A stretch of 64,000 bases of DNA, from assembly GCF_001426945.1 (NCBI RefSeq), contig NZ_LMFS01000001.1, positions 1,205,757 to 1,269,756 of the forward strand, written 5' to 3'. The translations under genes were made by a program, and so were the position numbers. A model generated the notes under the pieces. The model was not told the DNA's origin, did no database searches, and saw only the letters and a list, made by a program, of their open reading frames with translations. Origin of the DNA: Pseudolabrys sp. Root1462 (GTDB lineage Bacteria > Pseudomonadota > Alphaproteobacteria > Rhizobiales > Xanthobacteraceae). Shown one piece after another: positions 53,985-62,993 of this stretch (its first letter is position 1; each line of letters starts with the position of its first letter).

Positions 53985-54012
53985 TTGACAGGCCTATAAA
54001 AGCTAATAAGCT
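53985..54012 (+). promoter_or_regulatory. Possible promoter upstream of the acyl-CoA dehydrogenase pair
   Basis: TTGACA (53985-53990) is a perfect -35-like hexamer, with TAAGCT (54007-54012) 16 bp further as a weak -10. The region is AT-rich compared with its flanks and contains AGCTAATAAGCT. It lies just before the start at 54037. Confidence 0.4.
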
Positions 54013-54036
54013 ATGCTTTACAATATTAGAGGAAAC

Positions 54037-55083
54037 ATGCCCCCTCAGGAAGACGATGCGGCCGAAAATGTCCGCATGATCCGCGATAGCACGCGCGCCG
54101 TCGTTGCCGCAGATGGCGATCTTAGCCGCATTCGCGCCCAGCGCTTTCAGCAGTCCGGTTTCGATCCCGCGATTTTCGCAACCATGGCGGAGATGGGCTG
54201 GCTGACATTGCGTCTTCCGGAGCAGGCGGCCGGGCTTGGTCTGGGCATGGCGGAATATTGCGCGCTGACCGAAGAGCTGGGCGCCGGGCTGGTGCCGGAG
54301 CCGCTGATCGGCGCGGCGCTGGCGCATCGGATGACCGGCGCGGACCTGGCCGAGGCCGGAATTTGCGTTGCGGCGTGGCAGGACGATGCCAACAGCCTGG
54401 GCTGGCGCAAATTGCGCATTGATGGCGGACGCATCACCGGGACCAAGCGCTTCATCCCCGATGCGACGGGCGCCGACAGCTTCGCGGTCGCCACCGCGGG
54501 CGGCGTCGCCATCGTGGCGAAGGATGCATCCGGCGTTCGTCTGGACTCCGAGTGGACGCAGGATGGCTGCAGCCTCGGCACGCTCGACATGACCGGCGCC
54601 GCGCCGCTCGCGGTTCATGCCGCCGATGCCGTCGATGACGCGCTCGACGAGGCGACGCTCGCCACCGCCTCGTATCTGTTCGGCCTGTCCGGGCGCGTGT
54701 TCGCCATGACCATCGACTATCTCAAGACCCGCCGGCAATTCGGTCAGCCGATCGGCAGCTTCCAGGCGCTGCAGCACCGCGCCACCGACGTGAAGATTCA
54801 GCTCGAGCTGGCGCGCGCCTCCATCGCATCGGCCGCCGCGACGCTCGATGCCGGCGCCGCGAGGGCGGCGCGCAGCGCCGCGGTCTCGCGCGCCAAATGC
54901 CGCGCCAACGACACCGCGCTGCTGGTGGCGCGCGAGACGATCCAGATGCACGGCGCCATCGGCTTCACCGACGAGTACGACGCTGGCCTGTTCGTGCGCA
55001 AGGCGATGACCTTGTGCAACCGGTTCGGCTCGTCGGCCGTGCACCGCAGGCGCTTCGCCGCGTTGCTGAAGGAGGCGGCGTGA
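54037..55083 (+). CDS. Acyl-CoA dehydrogenase, small-subunit type
   Basis: The 348-aa product has the acyl-CoA dehydrogenase fold, with FDPAIFATMAEMGWLTLRLPEQAAGLGLGMAEY, KTRRQFGQPIGSFQALQH and TIQMHGAIGFTDEYDAGLF. It is shorter than usual (about 380) and is paired with a second dehydrogenase, as in heteromeric enzymes such as PimC/PimD. FAD is the expected cofactor. The ATG at 54037 has GAGG upstream. Its stop overlaps the partner's start by one base. Confidence 0.9.
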   Translation: MPPQEDDAAENVRMIRDSTRAVVAADGDLSRIRAQRFQQSGFDPAIFATMAEMGWLTLRLPEQAAGLGLGMAEYCALTEELGAGLVPEPLIGAALAHRMTGADLAEAGICVAAWQDDANSLGWRKLRIDGGRITGTKRFIPDATGADSFAVATAGGVAIVAKDASGVRLDSEWTQDGCSLGTLDMTGAAPLAVHAADAVDDALDEATLATASYLFGLSGRVFAMTIDYLKTRRQFGQPIGSFQALQHRATDVKIQLELARASIASAAATLDAGAARAARSAAVSRAKCRANDTALLVARETIQMHGAIGFTDEYDAGLFVRKAMTLCNRFGSSAVHRRRFAALLKEAA

Positions 55084-56246
55084 TGACGTTCGCCCCGAGC
55101 GAAGACCTGCGCGACATGCCGGACGACGAATTCCGCATGCTGGTGCGGCGCTTTGCCGAAGAGAATTATCCGAAGGACATGCCGCGGCATTCGCAGCGCC
55201 GGCTGCACTGGCGCGAGGTCAAGCCGTGGTATCTGGCGCTGTCGAGGCGCGGCTGGCTGTGCCCGAACTGGCCGCGCGAGCATGGCGGCATGGGGCTGTC
55301 GGCGGCCAAGCAACTGATCATGATCGAGGAGTTCGGCCGGCACGGATGCGCCCGCGTCAACGACATCGGCATCGTCATGCTCGGTCCGCTGCTGATCCAT
55401 CACGGCAGCGAACAGCAGAAGGCACACTTCCTGCCGAAGATCCTGTCGGGCGAGCATATCTGGGCGCAAGGCTACAGCGAACCCAACGCCGGCTCCGATC
55501 TGGCGGCGGTGCGCACCGAAGCCGTGCTCGACGGCGACGAATGGGTGATCAACGGCCAGAAGACGTGGGCGACGCTCGGTAACGACGCCAACTGGATCTT
55601 CATTCTGGCGCGAACCGACAAGACCGTTAAGAAGCAGGCGGGCATCAGTTTTCTGCTGGTGCCCATGGATGCCCCGGGCGTCACCGTGCGGCCGATCGAG
55701 AACCTCGAACTGTTCGACGAGTTCAGCGAAATCTTTTTCGACAATGTCCGTATCCCGAAGGGCAATCTGGTCGGCGAGGTGAATGGCGGCTGGACCATCG
55801 CCAAGGCGTTGCTCGGCCACGAACGGGTTTTCATCGGCGCGCCGCGGCTGTCGGCCAATGCGCTGGCGCAGTTGCGCGCGCTGGCGGAGCGGACGGGCGT
55901 GGCCGGCGATCCGGCGTTCGAGGATCGCTTCGTGCGGCTCAAGCTCGACCTCGACGATCTCGCCGCGTTGTTCGAGAGCTATGTCGAGAAGCTGCGCCGG
56001 GGCGAAACAATCGGCGCCGACGTGTCGATCCTGAAGATCTTCCAGAGCGAGCTGTTCCAGCGCATCTCCGAGGAGATGCTTCAAGTCGCCGGCGAGACCG
56101 CTGGCCTGCGCGAGCCGCTCGACGGCGATGCGCGGCTGCATGCCGCGGGCGCCTATCTGATGGCGCGGCCGACCACCATCTTCGGCGGTTCGAGCGAGAT
56201 CATGCGCAACGTGTTGGCCAAGGCCGTGCTCGGCCTGCCGAATTAA
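55083..56246 (+). CDS. Acyl-CoA dehydrogenase, large-subunit type
   Basis: The 387-aa product has the full fold, with QGYSEPNAGSDLAAVRTEAV (substrate and FAD loop), VINGQKTWATLGNDANW and TTIFGGSSEIMRNVLAK near the end. In MCAD-like enzymes the catalytic Glu lies in the YEGT motif there; here the position is Gly (FGGSS), as in heteromeric dehydrogenases. It probably forms an alpha2beta2 enzyme with the preceding gene product and desaturates the CoA ester of the pathway's substrate. Confidence 0.92.
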   Translation: MTFAPSEDLRDMPDDEFRMLVRRFAEENYPKDMPRHSQRRLHWREVKPWYLALSRRGWLCPNWPREHGGMGLSAAKQLIMIEEFGRHGCARVNDIGIVMLGPLLIHHGSEQQKAHFLPKILSGEHIWAQGYSEPNAGSDLAAVRTEAVLDGDEWVINGQKTWATLGNDANWIFILARTDKTVKKQAGISFLLVPMDAPGVTVRPIENLELFDEFSEIFFDNVRIPKGNLVGEVNGGWTIAKALLGHERVFIGAPRLSANALAQLRALAERTGVAGDPAFEDRFVRLKLDLDDLAALFESYVEKLRRGETIGADVSILKIFQSELFQRISEEMLQVAGETAGLREPLDGDARLHAAGAYLMARPTTIFGGSSEIMRNVLAKAVLGLPN

Positions 56247-56260
56247 GGAATACCCTTGGA

Positions 56261-57178
56261 ATGACGGTTCGTCCCCACAAGCCGCGTGTCGCCATGCTTT
56301 GCGCGCTGGCGCCCGATCTTCGCGCAGCACTGGCCGATCGGCTGGATCTGGTGGCGCCGGATATGCTGCCGCAACTTTCCCCCGATGATCGCAAAGCCAT
56401 CAACGGCGCGGTGACCATGGCGATGCAGGGTGCGCCAGCGGCGATGCTCGATCTGCTGCCGTCGCTCCGGACGCTGGCGAGCTGCGGCGCCGGCCTGGAA
56501 AAATTCGATGCCCCGGCGCTCGAGGCGCGCGGCATCGCGCTTCATCCGACGCCGCATGTCATGACCGAAGACACCGCCGACATGGCGGTGGCGCTGGTTT
56601 ATGCCGTGGCGCGCGACATCGTTGCCGGCGACGCTTACGTGCGGAGCGGACAGTGGAAGAACGGGCGGCGCAGCCGGACCACACGCGTTGCCGGCCAGCG
56701 CGCCGGCATCGTCGGTCTCGGCCGCATCGGCCGTCGCGTCGCCGATCGTCTGGCCGGCGTCGGTCTCAAGGTGAGCTATCACGGTCCGCGCGCGAAAGCC
56801 GGCGTGCCTTATGCCTATGTCGGCGACATTGCAAAGCTCGCCGCCGATGTTGACTTCCTGGTGATGACCTGTCCGGGCGATGACTCGACGAAGCACATCG
56901 TCAATCGCGACGTGCTGCGTGCGCTTGGGCCGCAAGGCTTTCTCATCAACGTGTCGCGCGGCTCTGTCGTGGATGAGGAGGCGTTGCTCGAGGCGCTCGA
57001 AGCCAGGACGATCGCTGGGGCAGGGCTCGATGTGTTCGCTCAGGAGCCGGTGCCAAATCCGCGCTTCCTCGCATTGTCAAACGTCGTCCTGCAGCCGCAC
57101 GCCTCGGTGCTGACCGACGACAATCTCCGTGAGTTGGTTGACGAGGTCTGCCGCATCCTCGGCGCACAACTGCATTAA
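56261..57178 (+). CDS. D-isomer-specific 2-hydroxyacid dehydrogenase
   Basis: The 305-aa product has the Rossmann motif GIVGLGRIGRRVADRL and the catalytic set: Arg in NVSRGSVVDEEAL, Glu in DVFAQEP, and His in VLQPHASVLT. It is GhrB/glyoxylate-reductase-like and interconverts a 2-oxo acid with a D-2-hydroxy acid using NAD(P)H. It follows the dehydrogenase pair by 14 bp in one operon. Confidence 0.92.
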   Translation: MTVRPHKPRVAMLCALAPDLRAALADRLDLVAPDMLPQLSPDDRKAINGAVTMAMQGAPAAMLDLLPSLRTLASCGAGLEKFDAPALEARGIALHPTPHVMTEDTADMAVALVYAVARDIVAGDAYVRSGQWKNGRRSRTTRVAGQRAGIVGLGRIGRRVADRLAGVGLKVSYHGPRAKAGVPYAYVGDIAKLAADVDFLVMTCPGDDSTKHIVNRDVLRALGPQGFLINVSRGSVVDEEALLEALEARTIAGAGLDVFAQEPVPNPRFLALSNVVLQPHASVLTDDNLRELVDEVCRILGAQLH

Positions 57179-57195
57179 ATCATAAACATGATTTA
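57176..57195. promoter_or_regulatory. Inverted repeat before the GST gene
   Basis: TAAATCA-6 nt-TGATTTA is a perfect seven-bp inverted repeat that overlaps the stop of the hydroxyacid dehydrogenase gene. TTGACA follows at 57196-57201. It may be an operator for an internal promoter, or a weak terminator. Confidence 0.45.
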
Positions 57196-57251
57196 TTGAC
57201 ATTAGATACGCGTCACCGGTACTGTTCAGCGAAATACACGGGAGGATGAGC

Positions 57252-57917
57252 TTGAAACTGCACTGGTCGCCGCGCTCGCCTTTCGTGCGGAAAGTCATGA
57301 TCGTTCTGCACGAGACTGGTCTCACCGATCAGGTGAAGTGCGTCCGCTCGCCGGTGGCGGTGGCCGCCGTGCCGAATCCCGACGTTCTCATCGACAATCC
57401 GCTCGCCAAGATTCCGACTCTGGTGCTCGACGACGGTCGCACGCTCTTCGATTCCGCGGTGATCTGCGAATATCTCGACGCCATTACGCCGCAGACGCAG
57501 CTCATGCCGCCGGATCTCGACGGTCGCTTCGAATGCCTGCGCTGGCAGGCGCTCGGCGATGGCCTGATCGACGTGCTGCTGTTCTGGCGCATCGAGATGG
57601 CGCGCGGCGACAAGGCCAGTCAGATCATTTCCGACGGTTACGACGTCAAGGTTCGCGCTTCGCTCGCTTGTCTCGAGAAGGAAATGCCGCAGCTTGCCGC
57701 GCGCGGTTTCGGTCTCGGCCATGTGGCGATTGCCTGCGCGCTCGGCCAACTCAATTTCCGCTTCGCCGGCTGCGGCTGGGAGGCGAAGCATCCGCGGCTT
57801 GCCGCTTGGTACGACGCGCTGCAATCGCGTCCGTCGATCGCCGCCACGGTGGTGCAGGACGACGACAAGCTGGCGATGGGCGACATCGTGATGCCGCTGC
57901 GCTTCGAGGCGGCGTGA
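57252..57917 (+). CDS. Glutathione S-transferase family protein
   Basis: The 221-aa product has an N-terminal thioredoxin-fold domain (LHWSPRSPFVRKVMIVLHETGL, with KIPTLVLDDGRTLFDSAVICEYL for glutathione binding) and a helical C-terminal domain. I favour the TTG start at 57252, six bases after GGAGG; the ATG at 57246 directly abuts that site. Homologues in catabolic clusters isomerise or detoxify intermediates. It overlaps the CoA-transferase start by one base. Confidence 0.88.
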   Translation: MKLHWSPRSPFVRKVMIVLHETGLTDQVKCVRSPVAVAAVPNPDVLIDNPLAKIPTLVLDDGRTLFDSAVICEYLDAITPQTQLMPPDLDGRFECLRWQALGDGLIDVLLFWRIEMARGDKASQIISDGYDVKVRASLACLEKEMPQLAARGFGLGHVAIACALGQLNFRFAGCGWEAKHPRLAAWYDALQSRPSIAATVVQDDDKLAMGDIVMPLRFEAA

Positions 57918-59119
57918 TGACGGGGCCGCTGTCCCATATTCGCGTGCTCGATCTCAGCCGTATCATGGCCGGGCCGTGGTGCGGACAGGTGCTGGCCGAC
58001 CTGGGCGCCGATGTGATCAAAATCGAGCGCGCCGGCGTCGGCGACGACACGCGTCGCTGGGGCCCGCCATATCTCAAGGATAAGAACGGCGCCGCGACCA
58101 AGGAGTCGGGTTATTACCTGTCGGTCAATCGCGGCAAGCGCTCGGTCGAGCTCGATCTCGCCAGCGCCGAAGGGCAGGAGATCGCCCGCGCCATCGCGGC
58201 GGAGTCGGACATCCTGCTCGAGAACTTCAAGTCGGGCGACCTCGCGCGCTACGGCCTCGGCTATGACGACCTCAAGAAGATCAATCCGCGGCTGATCTAT
58301 TGCTCGATCACCGGCTTCGGCAGCGACGGACCGAAAGCCAAGGACGTCGCCTACGATTTCATGATCCAGGCGATGGGCGGCCTGATGAGCGTGACCGGCG
58401 AAGCCGACGGCGTGCCCGGCGGCGGGCCGCAGAAGGTCGGCGTGCCGATCATCGATATCGTCACCGGAATGTACGCCACCGTCGGCGTGCTGGCGGCGCT
58501 GGCACGGCGCAACGAGACCGGCGTCGGTGACTTCATCGATCTCGCCATGCTCGATGTCTCCACCGCGATGCTCGCCAACCAGGCGATGAACTATCTGGTG
58601 TCGGACGTGGTGCCGGTACGCCGCGGCAACAAGCACCCCAACATTCAGCCGCAGGATGTGTTCGCCGTGAAGGATGGCCACATCGTTCTCGCGGTCGGGA
58701 ACGACGAACAGTTCGTGCGTTTTGCCGCCACCATCGGCCGGCCGGAACTGGCGACCGACGAGCGCTTTCGTCTCAACGAGTCGCGGGTCCGCAACCTCCC
58801 GGAACTGATGACGATCGTCGGCGAGCGGCTGATGCAGGACACAGTCGATGCCTGGCTCGGCGCGTTCCGCGCTGCCAACGTGCCGTGCGGGCCCATCAAC
58901 ACCATCGATCGCGTCTTCACCGAACCGCAGACCGTGCACCGCCAGATGCTGCGTCATCTGCCGCATCCGCTGGCCGGCACGGTGCCGCAGGTGGTGAGCC
59001 CGCTGCGGTTTCAGAATTCTCCGCTGAGCTTCGACGCGGCGCCGCCGTTGCTCGGCGCGCATACGCAGGAAGTGCTGGCCGAACTCGGGATCGGCAAGGT
59101 GAAGCCAGACGGCGCGTGA
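57917..59119 (+). CDS. CaiB/BaiF family class III CoA-transferase
   Basis: The 400-aa product has IRVLDLSRIMAGPWCGQVLADLGADVIKIE and the SITGFGSDGPKAKDVAYDFMIQAMGG segment, where the catalytic Asp forms the anhydride. Family members move CoA from one acid to another. In this cluster it probably activates the incoming carboxylic acid for the acyl-CoA dehydrogenases. It overlaps the GST stop, so the two are translationally coupled. Confidence 0.93.
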   Translation: MTGPLSHIRVLDLSRIMAGPWCGQVLADLGADVIKIERAGVGDDTRRWGPPYLKDKNGAATKESGYYLSVNRGKRSVELDLASAEGQEIARAIAAESDILLENFKSGDLARYGLGYDDLKKINPRLIYCSITGFGSDGPKAKDVAYDFMIQAMGGLMSVTGEADGVPGGGPQKVGVPIIDIVTGMYATVGVLAALARRNETGVGDFIDLAMLDVSTAMLANQAMNYLVSDVVPVRRGNKHPNIQPQDVFAVKDGHIVLAVGNDEQFVRFAATIGRPELATDERFRLNESRVRNLPELMTIVGERLMQDTVDAWLGAFRAANVPCGPINTIDRVFTEPQTVHRQMLRHLPHPLAGTVPQVVSPLRFQNSPLSFDAAPPLLGAHTQEVLAELGIGKVKPDGA

Positions 59120-59169
59120 GACGCAACGTCGAGCTTTGACGGACTAAACAAAGAACTGGAGAGCCTTCC

Positions 59170-59790
59170 TTGGCCACAACGGCGCGCATTCCCCTACCCG
59201 AACCCGACACGATGACGCCGGAGCAGCGGAAGGTCCTCGACGCGGTGCTGAACGGGCGTCGCGGCGCGCTAATCGGTCCGCTGCGCGCCGCGCTGCATAA
59301 TCCGGCTCTGGCCGATCGCTGGCAGCAGCTCGGCGAAATCCTGCGCTTCAAGACGGTGTTCCCACCGGCGCTCAACGAACTGGCGGTGCTGGTCACGGCG
59401 CGGCGCTGGAACTCCGAACTCGAGTGGGTCATCCACGCCAAGGCGGCGCGCGAGGCCGGGCTGGCCGAGCCCATCATCGAAGCAATCCGCGACAGCCAAT
59501 CGCCGGTGTTCGACGATGAAGCCTATCGCGAGGTCTACGATTACGTCCGCGCGCTGCAGAACGACGGCACGGTGTCGGACGCCTGCTATGACGCGATCGT
59601 CAAGCGCTGGGGCCCCGTCGGCGTCGTCGAGCTGACGGCTCTTACCGGCTACTACGTGATGGTGTCGCTGACCTTGAACGCGCACCGCATTCCGCTGCCG
59701 GAAGGGCACAAGCCCGAACTTTATCCGGACGGCACGAGCGATCCGACGCTGACGCCCATTCCGGCGTCGGCGAACGTCGCCGGCCGCTAA
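59170..59790 (+). CDS. Carboxymuconolactone decarboxylase (AhpD-like) family protein
   Basis: The 206-aa product is helical with CMD-family sequence (PALNELAVLVTARRWNSELEWVIHAKAAREAGL). The AhpD redox CxxC is absent; the equivalent region reads ELEWVIH. It may act as a decarboxylase or hydrolase of a lactone-like compound. The start is TTG at 59170 with GGAG upstream, since no ATG is available. It lies 50 bp after the CoA-transferase gene. Confidence 0.85.
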   Translation: MATTARIPLPEPDTMTPEQRKVLDAVLNGRRGALIGPLRAALHNPALADRWQQLGEILRFKTVFPPALNELAVLVTARRWNSELEWVIHAKAAREAGLAEPIIEAIRDSQSPVFDDEAYREVYDYVRALQNDGTVSDACYDAIVKRWGPVGVVELTALTGYYVMVSLTLNAHRIPLPEGHKPELYPDGTSDPTLTPIPASANVAGR

Positions 59791-59816
59791 CAAGAAAACT
59801 GAAGGGAGATTCCATC

Positions 59817-60746
59817 GTGAGCGCTGAAACGATCATCACTTGCGCGGTAACCGGATCGAGCCTCACGCCCTCGATGTCGCCTTATCTGCCGATCACACCC
59901 GAGCAGATCGCCAAGGATTCGATCGACGCCGTCCGCGCCGGAGCATCGGTGGTGCATCTGCACGCCCGCGACCCGAACGATGGCCGCCCGACCAACGATC
60001 TTGCGGTGTGGAAGGAGTTCGTACCGGCGATCCGCGCCAACTGCGAGGGGATCATCAACATGTCGGCATCGCGCGGCGCCACCGCGGACGAGCGCGTCTC
60101 GGCGGTGCTGGCGCTGCGTCCCGAGATCGCCACGGTGATCGTCGGCTCGATGAATTACGGCCGGTTCCGCAAGGCCGAGGACCAGAAGGCCGTCGAGTTC
60201 AAATACCAGTGGGAACGCGAGCTGCTGAGCGGCCCCGACGCCTACGAGGTCGTGACCTCCAACACCTTCGGCAAGATCGGCCGCATGATCGACATGCTGA
60301 TCGACGCCGATATCGCCATGGAATTCGAGTGCTACGACGTCGGCCATCTCTACATCCTCGACTATCATTTGCAGTCGAAGAAGGTGAAGGGGCCGATCAT
60401 CGTCCAATTTCTGACCGGCATCCTTGGCGGCATTCCGTCCGAGGTCGATCACCTGGTTCATCTGCGGCAGACGTCGGAGCGGCTGTTCGGCCGTGACTGC
60501 GTCCTGTTCACCCACGGCACCGGGACGCGCAACATGCGCGCTGCCGCGACCGGAGCGCTGATGGGCACGCATGTCCGCATCGGTCAGGAAGACAACCTGT
60601 TCGACAAGCCCGGCGTATTGTTCAAGTCGAACGCCGCGCAGGTCGAGAAGGTCTCGCGCATTCTCGACGATCTCAATTGCAAGATCGCGACGCCGGCGGC
60701 GGCACGCAAGATCCTCGGCCTCGGCGAGAGGGTGGCGCTGCCGTGA
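59817..60746 (+). CDS. Beta-keto acid cleavage enzyme (BKACE/Kce family)
   Basis: The 309-aa product is a TIM-barrel zinc enzyme, with the metal histidines H47 and H49 in VVHLHARDP, and ECYDVGHLY and the GIPSEVDHLVH segments. BKACE enzymes condense a beta-keto acid with acetyl-CoA and release acetoacetate plus a new CoA ester. The exact keto acid is unknown. The start is GTG 59817 with AAGGGAG upstream. The next gene starts inside its stop codon. Confidence 0.93.
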   Translation: MSAETIITCAVTGSSLTPSMSPYLPITPEQIAKDSIDAVRAGASVVHLHARDPNDGRPTNDLAVWKEFVPAIRANCEGIINMSASRGATADERVSAVLALRPEIATVIVGSMNYGRFRKAEDQKAVEFKYQWERELLSGPDAYEVVTSNTFGKIGRMIDMLIDADIAMEFECYDVGHLYILDYHLQSKKVKGPIIVQFLTGILGGIPSEVDHLVHLRQTSERLFGRDCVLFTHGTGTRNMRAAATGALMGTHVRIGQEDNLFDKPGVLFKSNAAQVEKVSRILDDLNCKIATPAAARKILGLGERVALP

Positions 60747-61672
60747 TCCGTTCCTGGCAGATCGGCGAGGCGAGGGTCGTCGGCCTGACCGAATATTTCG
60801 GTCCGGTCCACGTCCCGAACCTGCTGTTTCCGGCCATGGATCACAATGTGCTGCGCGCGCTGCGGTCGCAGTTCGAAGGCGTGCACTGGTTCGAGGCGGT
60901 CGATCGCCTGGTGATCGGTTTCCAGATCTGGATCCTGCATTGCGCCGGGCGCGTGATTCTGATCGACACCGGAGTCGGCAATCAGAAGTCGCGCGCCACG
61001 CCGCGAGCCAACAAGCTCAACACCGTCGCGCCGGCCTGGCTGGCGGCCGCCGGTGCCAGCCCGGACCAGGTGACCGATGTCGTCATGACGCATCTGCACA
61101 GCGATCATGTAGGCTGGAATACGCAACTTGATGGCGAGCGGTGGGTGCCGACCTTTCCCAAGGCGACCTATCACGTTCCCAAGGACGACTACTCCTGGTT
61201 TCGCGAGTTCAATCTCAGCGGCAGAGCCAAGGACGGCGGTTCGTTCTTCGACAGCGTCGAGCCGATCGTGGAAGCCGGCCTGGCGCAGTTCGTATCGCCG
61301 GGTGACCGGGTCGCCGGATGTCTCGATGCCGTCGCCGCATTCGGTCATACGCCGGGACAATTAAACTACTGGCTGCAGTCGGGCGGCAGAACGGCAGTTT
61401 TCGCCGGCGATGTGCTGCATCATCCGATCCAAATCTATCGCCCGGCGTGGAATACCATCGTCGATATCCAGCCGGAGATCGCCGCACCGACGCGCGCTGC
61501 ATTTCTCGAGCGGGTTGCCGACAGCGGCACGCTGGTCTTGCCTTGTCACTTTGGTCCGCCGAATTGCGGCTTCATTCGCCGCGATGGCGATGGTTACGCC
61601 TTCGCGCCGGCGGGCGGCGAGCCGTCGTCCGGGCTGTCGGCGCAGGACCCGTGGTCTGGCCATGCGCCCTGA
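60743..61672 (+). CDS. MBL-fold metallo-hydrolase
   Basis: The 309-aa product has the metal-binding motif THLHSDHVGWN (H117, H119, D121, H122) and later ligands in FGHTPGQLNYW, FAGDVLHHP and PCHFGPP. It has no signal peptide and is probably a cytosolic lactonase or thioesterase-like hydrolase. The GTG start overlaps the BKACE stop by four bases, so the two are coupled and likely serve one step series. Confidence 0.9.
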   Translation: MIRSWQIGEARVVGLTEYFGPVHVPNLLFPAMDHNVLRALRSQFEGVHWFEAVDRLVIGFQIWILHCAGRVILIDTGVGNQKSRATPRANKLNTVAPAWLAAAGASPDQVTDVVMTHLHSDHVGWNTQLDGERWVPTFPKATYHVPKDDYSWFREFNLSGRAKDGGSFFDSVEPIVEAGLAQFVSPGDRVAGCLDAVAAFGHTPGQLNYWLQSGGRTAVFAGDVLHHPIQIYRPAWNTIVDIQPEIAAPTRAAFLERVADSGTLVLPCHFGPPNCGFIRRDGDGYAFAPAGGEPSSGLSAQDPWSGHAP

Positions 61673-61749
61673 CAGCATTTGCCGCCTGGAAAATATCTGC
61701 CGACGGACGGTCGAAGACCGCCGGACGCAGTTGCCTGCAACACAGTATG

Positions 61750-61765
61750 AGCTATAGATATAGCT
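61750..61765. promoter_or_regulatory. Palindrome upstream of the ABC binding-protein gene
   Basis: AGCTATA-GA-TATAGCT is a perfect seven-bp inverted repeat in the 172-bp gap before the binding-protein gene, 80 bp before its start. It may be an operator. The elements AGCTAATAAGCT and GCTATGC before the dehydrogenase pair (54001-54015) share part of this sequence. Confidence 0.4.
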
Positions 61766-61844
61766 TATAAGACCAAGAGAGCCTTGAAGCTCCGATCACG
61801 CTGCCGCTGACACCGAGCACGAGGAAACAGGGAGGAAACAACTA

Positions 61845-62900
61845 ATGGATCGCCGACAAGTCACATGGGGTCTTGCCGCTGCTGCTGCGACAGCGGCCGT
61901 CGGGCCGTTCGGATTGAGCCGGGCCCGCGCCGCGGTCAGCGCCGATCTCGTCGCCGCCGCCGAAAAGGAAGGCAAGGTCGTCTGGTATACGACGATGATC
62001 GTGAACCAGGCGGTGCGTCCGATCGCCGACGCGTTCATGAAGAAATATCCGAAGATCAAGGTCGAGTTCACGCGCGCCGGCAGCGGCGATACCGCGCTGA
62101 AGATCATCAACGAACATCAGGCCGGCCGCATGATGGGCGACGTGTTTGACGGCACGGCGACATTCTCGTCGATCATGCCGGCAGGCGCCGTGCAGACGTA
62201 CAAAGCGGCTGAATCGAGCGCCTATCCGGACGAACTCAAGGATCCGGACGGATACTGGACCGCGCTCAACCTCTATTTCCTCACCGCTGCCTACAACACC
62301 AATCTGGTCAAGCCGGATCAGGTGCCGAAGTCCTATGACGACCTGCTCAATCCGAAATGGAAGGGCCAGATGGTGTGGTCGACCGTGCCGGAGCCGGTCG
62401 CGGCGCCGGGCTTCCTCGGCAACATGCTGCTCCTCAAAGGCGACAAGGGCGGCATGGAATACATCGACAAGCTGGCGGCGCAGAAGGTCACCAACATGTC
62501 GTCGTCGCAGCGCACCGTGCTCGACCGCGTCATCGTCGGCGACTTCCCGCTCGGCCTGATGGTGTTCAACCATCACGTCGATATCTCCAAGGCCAAGGGC
62601 GCGCCGATCGAGTGGCTGCATATGGAGCCGCTGGTCAGCGCCGCGAGCCTGGTCGGCCTGATCAAGGACGGTCCCAATCCGAACGCCGGCAAGCTGCTGA
62701 TCGAATACATGTTGTCGGAGGAGGGGCAGAAGGTGCTCGCCAGCACCAGCTATCTGCCGGCGCATCCCAAGGTCCCGGCGACGATCCCGACCTTGCTGCC
62801 GACCGGACCGAAGCCGTTCAAGTACACGATGATGTCGCCGAAGATCGTCGACGCCAATCTCAAGACCTGGATCAAGCTGCTGAACGAAAAATTCGGCTGA
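61845..62900 (+). CDS. ABC importer substrate-binding protein, FbpA/iron-class
   Basis: The 351-aa product has a signal region (MDRRQVTWGLAAAAAT, to about 30, weakly Tat-like) and the class-typical AAEKEGKVVWYTTMIVNQAVRPI. Proteins of this class bind iron(III), phosphonates or organic acids; the catabolic genes upstream make an organic acid likely. The ribosome binding site GGGAGG lies ahead of ATG 61845. It precedes a permease gene by 93 bp. Confidence 0.9.
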   Translation: MDRRQVTWGLAAAAATAAVGPFGLSRARAAVSADLVAAAEKEGKVVWYTTMIVNQAVRPIADAFMKKYPKIKVEFTRAGSGDTALKIINEHQAGRMMGDVFDGTATFSSIMPAGAVQTYKAAESSAYPDELKDPDGYWTALNLYFLTAAYNTNLVKPDQVPKSYDDLLNPKWKGQMVWSTVPEPVAAPGFLGNMLLLKGDKGGMEYIDKLAAQKVTNMSSSQRTVLDRVIVGDFPLGLMVFNHHVDISKAKGAPIEWLHMEPLVSAASLVGLIKDGPNPNAGKLLIEYMLSEEGQKVLASTSYLPAHPKVPATIPTLLPTGPKPFKYTMMSPKIVDANLKTWIKLLNEKFG

Positions 62901-62993
62901 TCGCTGAGTTCGTGACGCTCATCCGCGGCGGGCGCCGGGCCCGCCGTGGATCCTATTTCCGATGTGACATCCTACCGCTGGCGACAGCGCACG

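Noticed and set aside
57196-57225. TTGACA with TACTGT as an internal promoter before the GST gene
   Set aside because: The -10 matches only half of the consensus, so it is noted within the inverted-repeat entry only.
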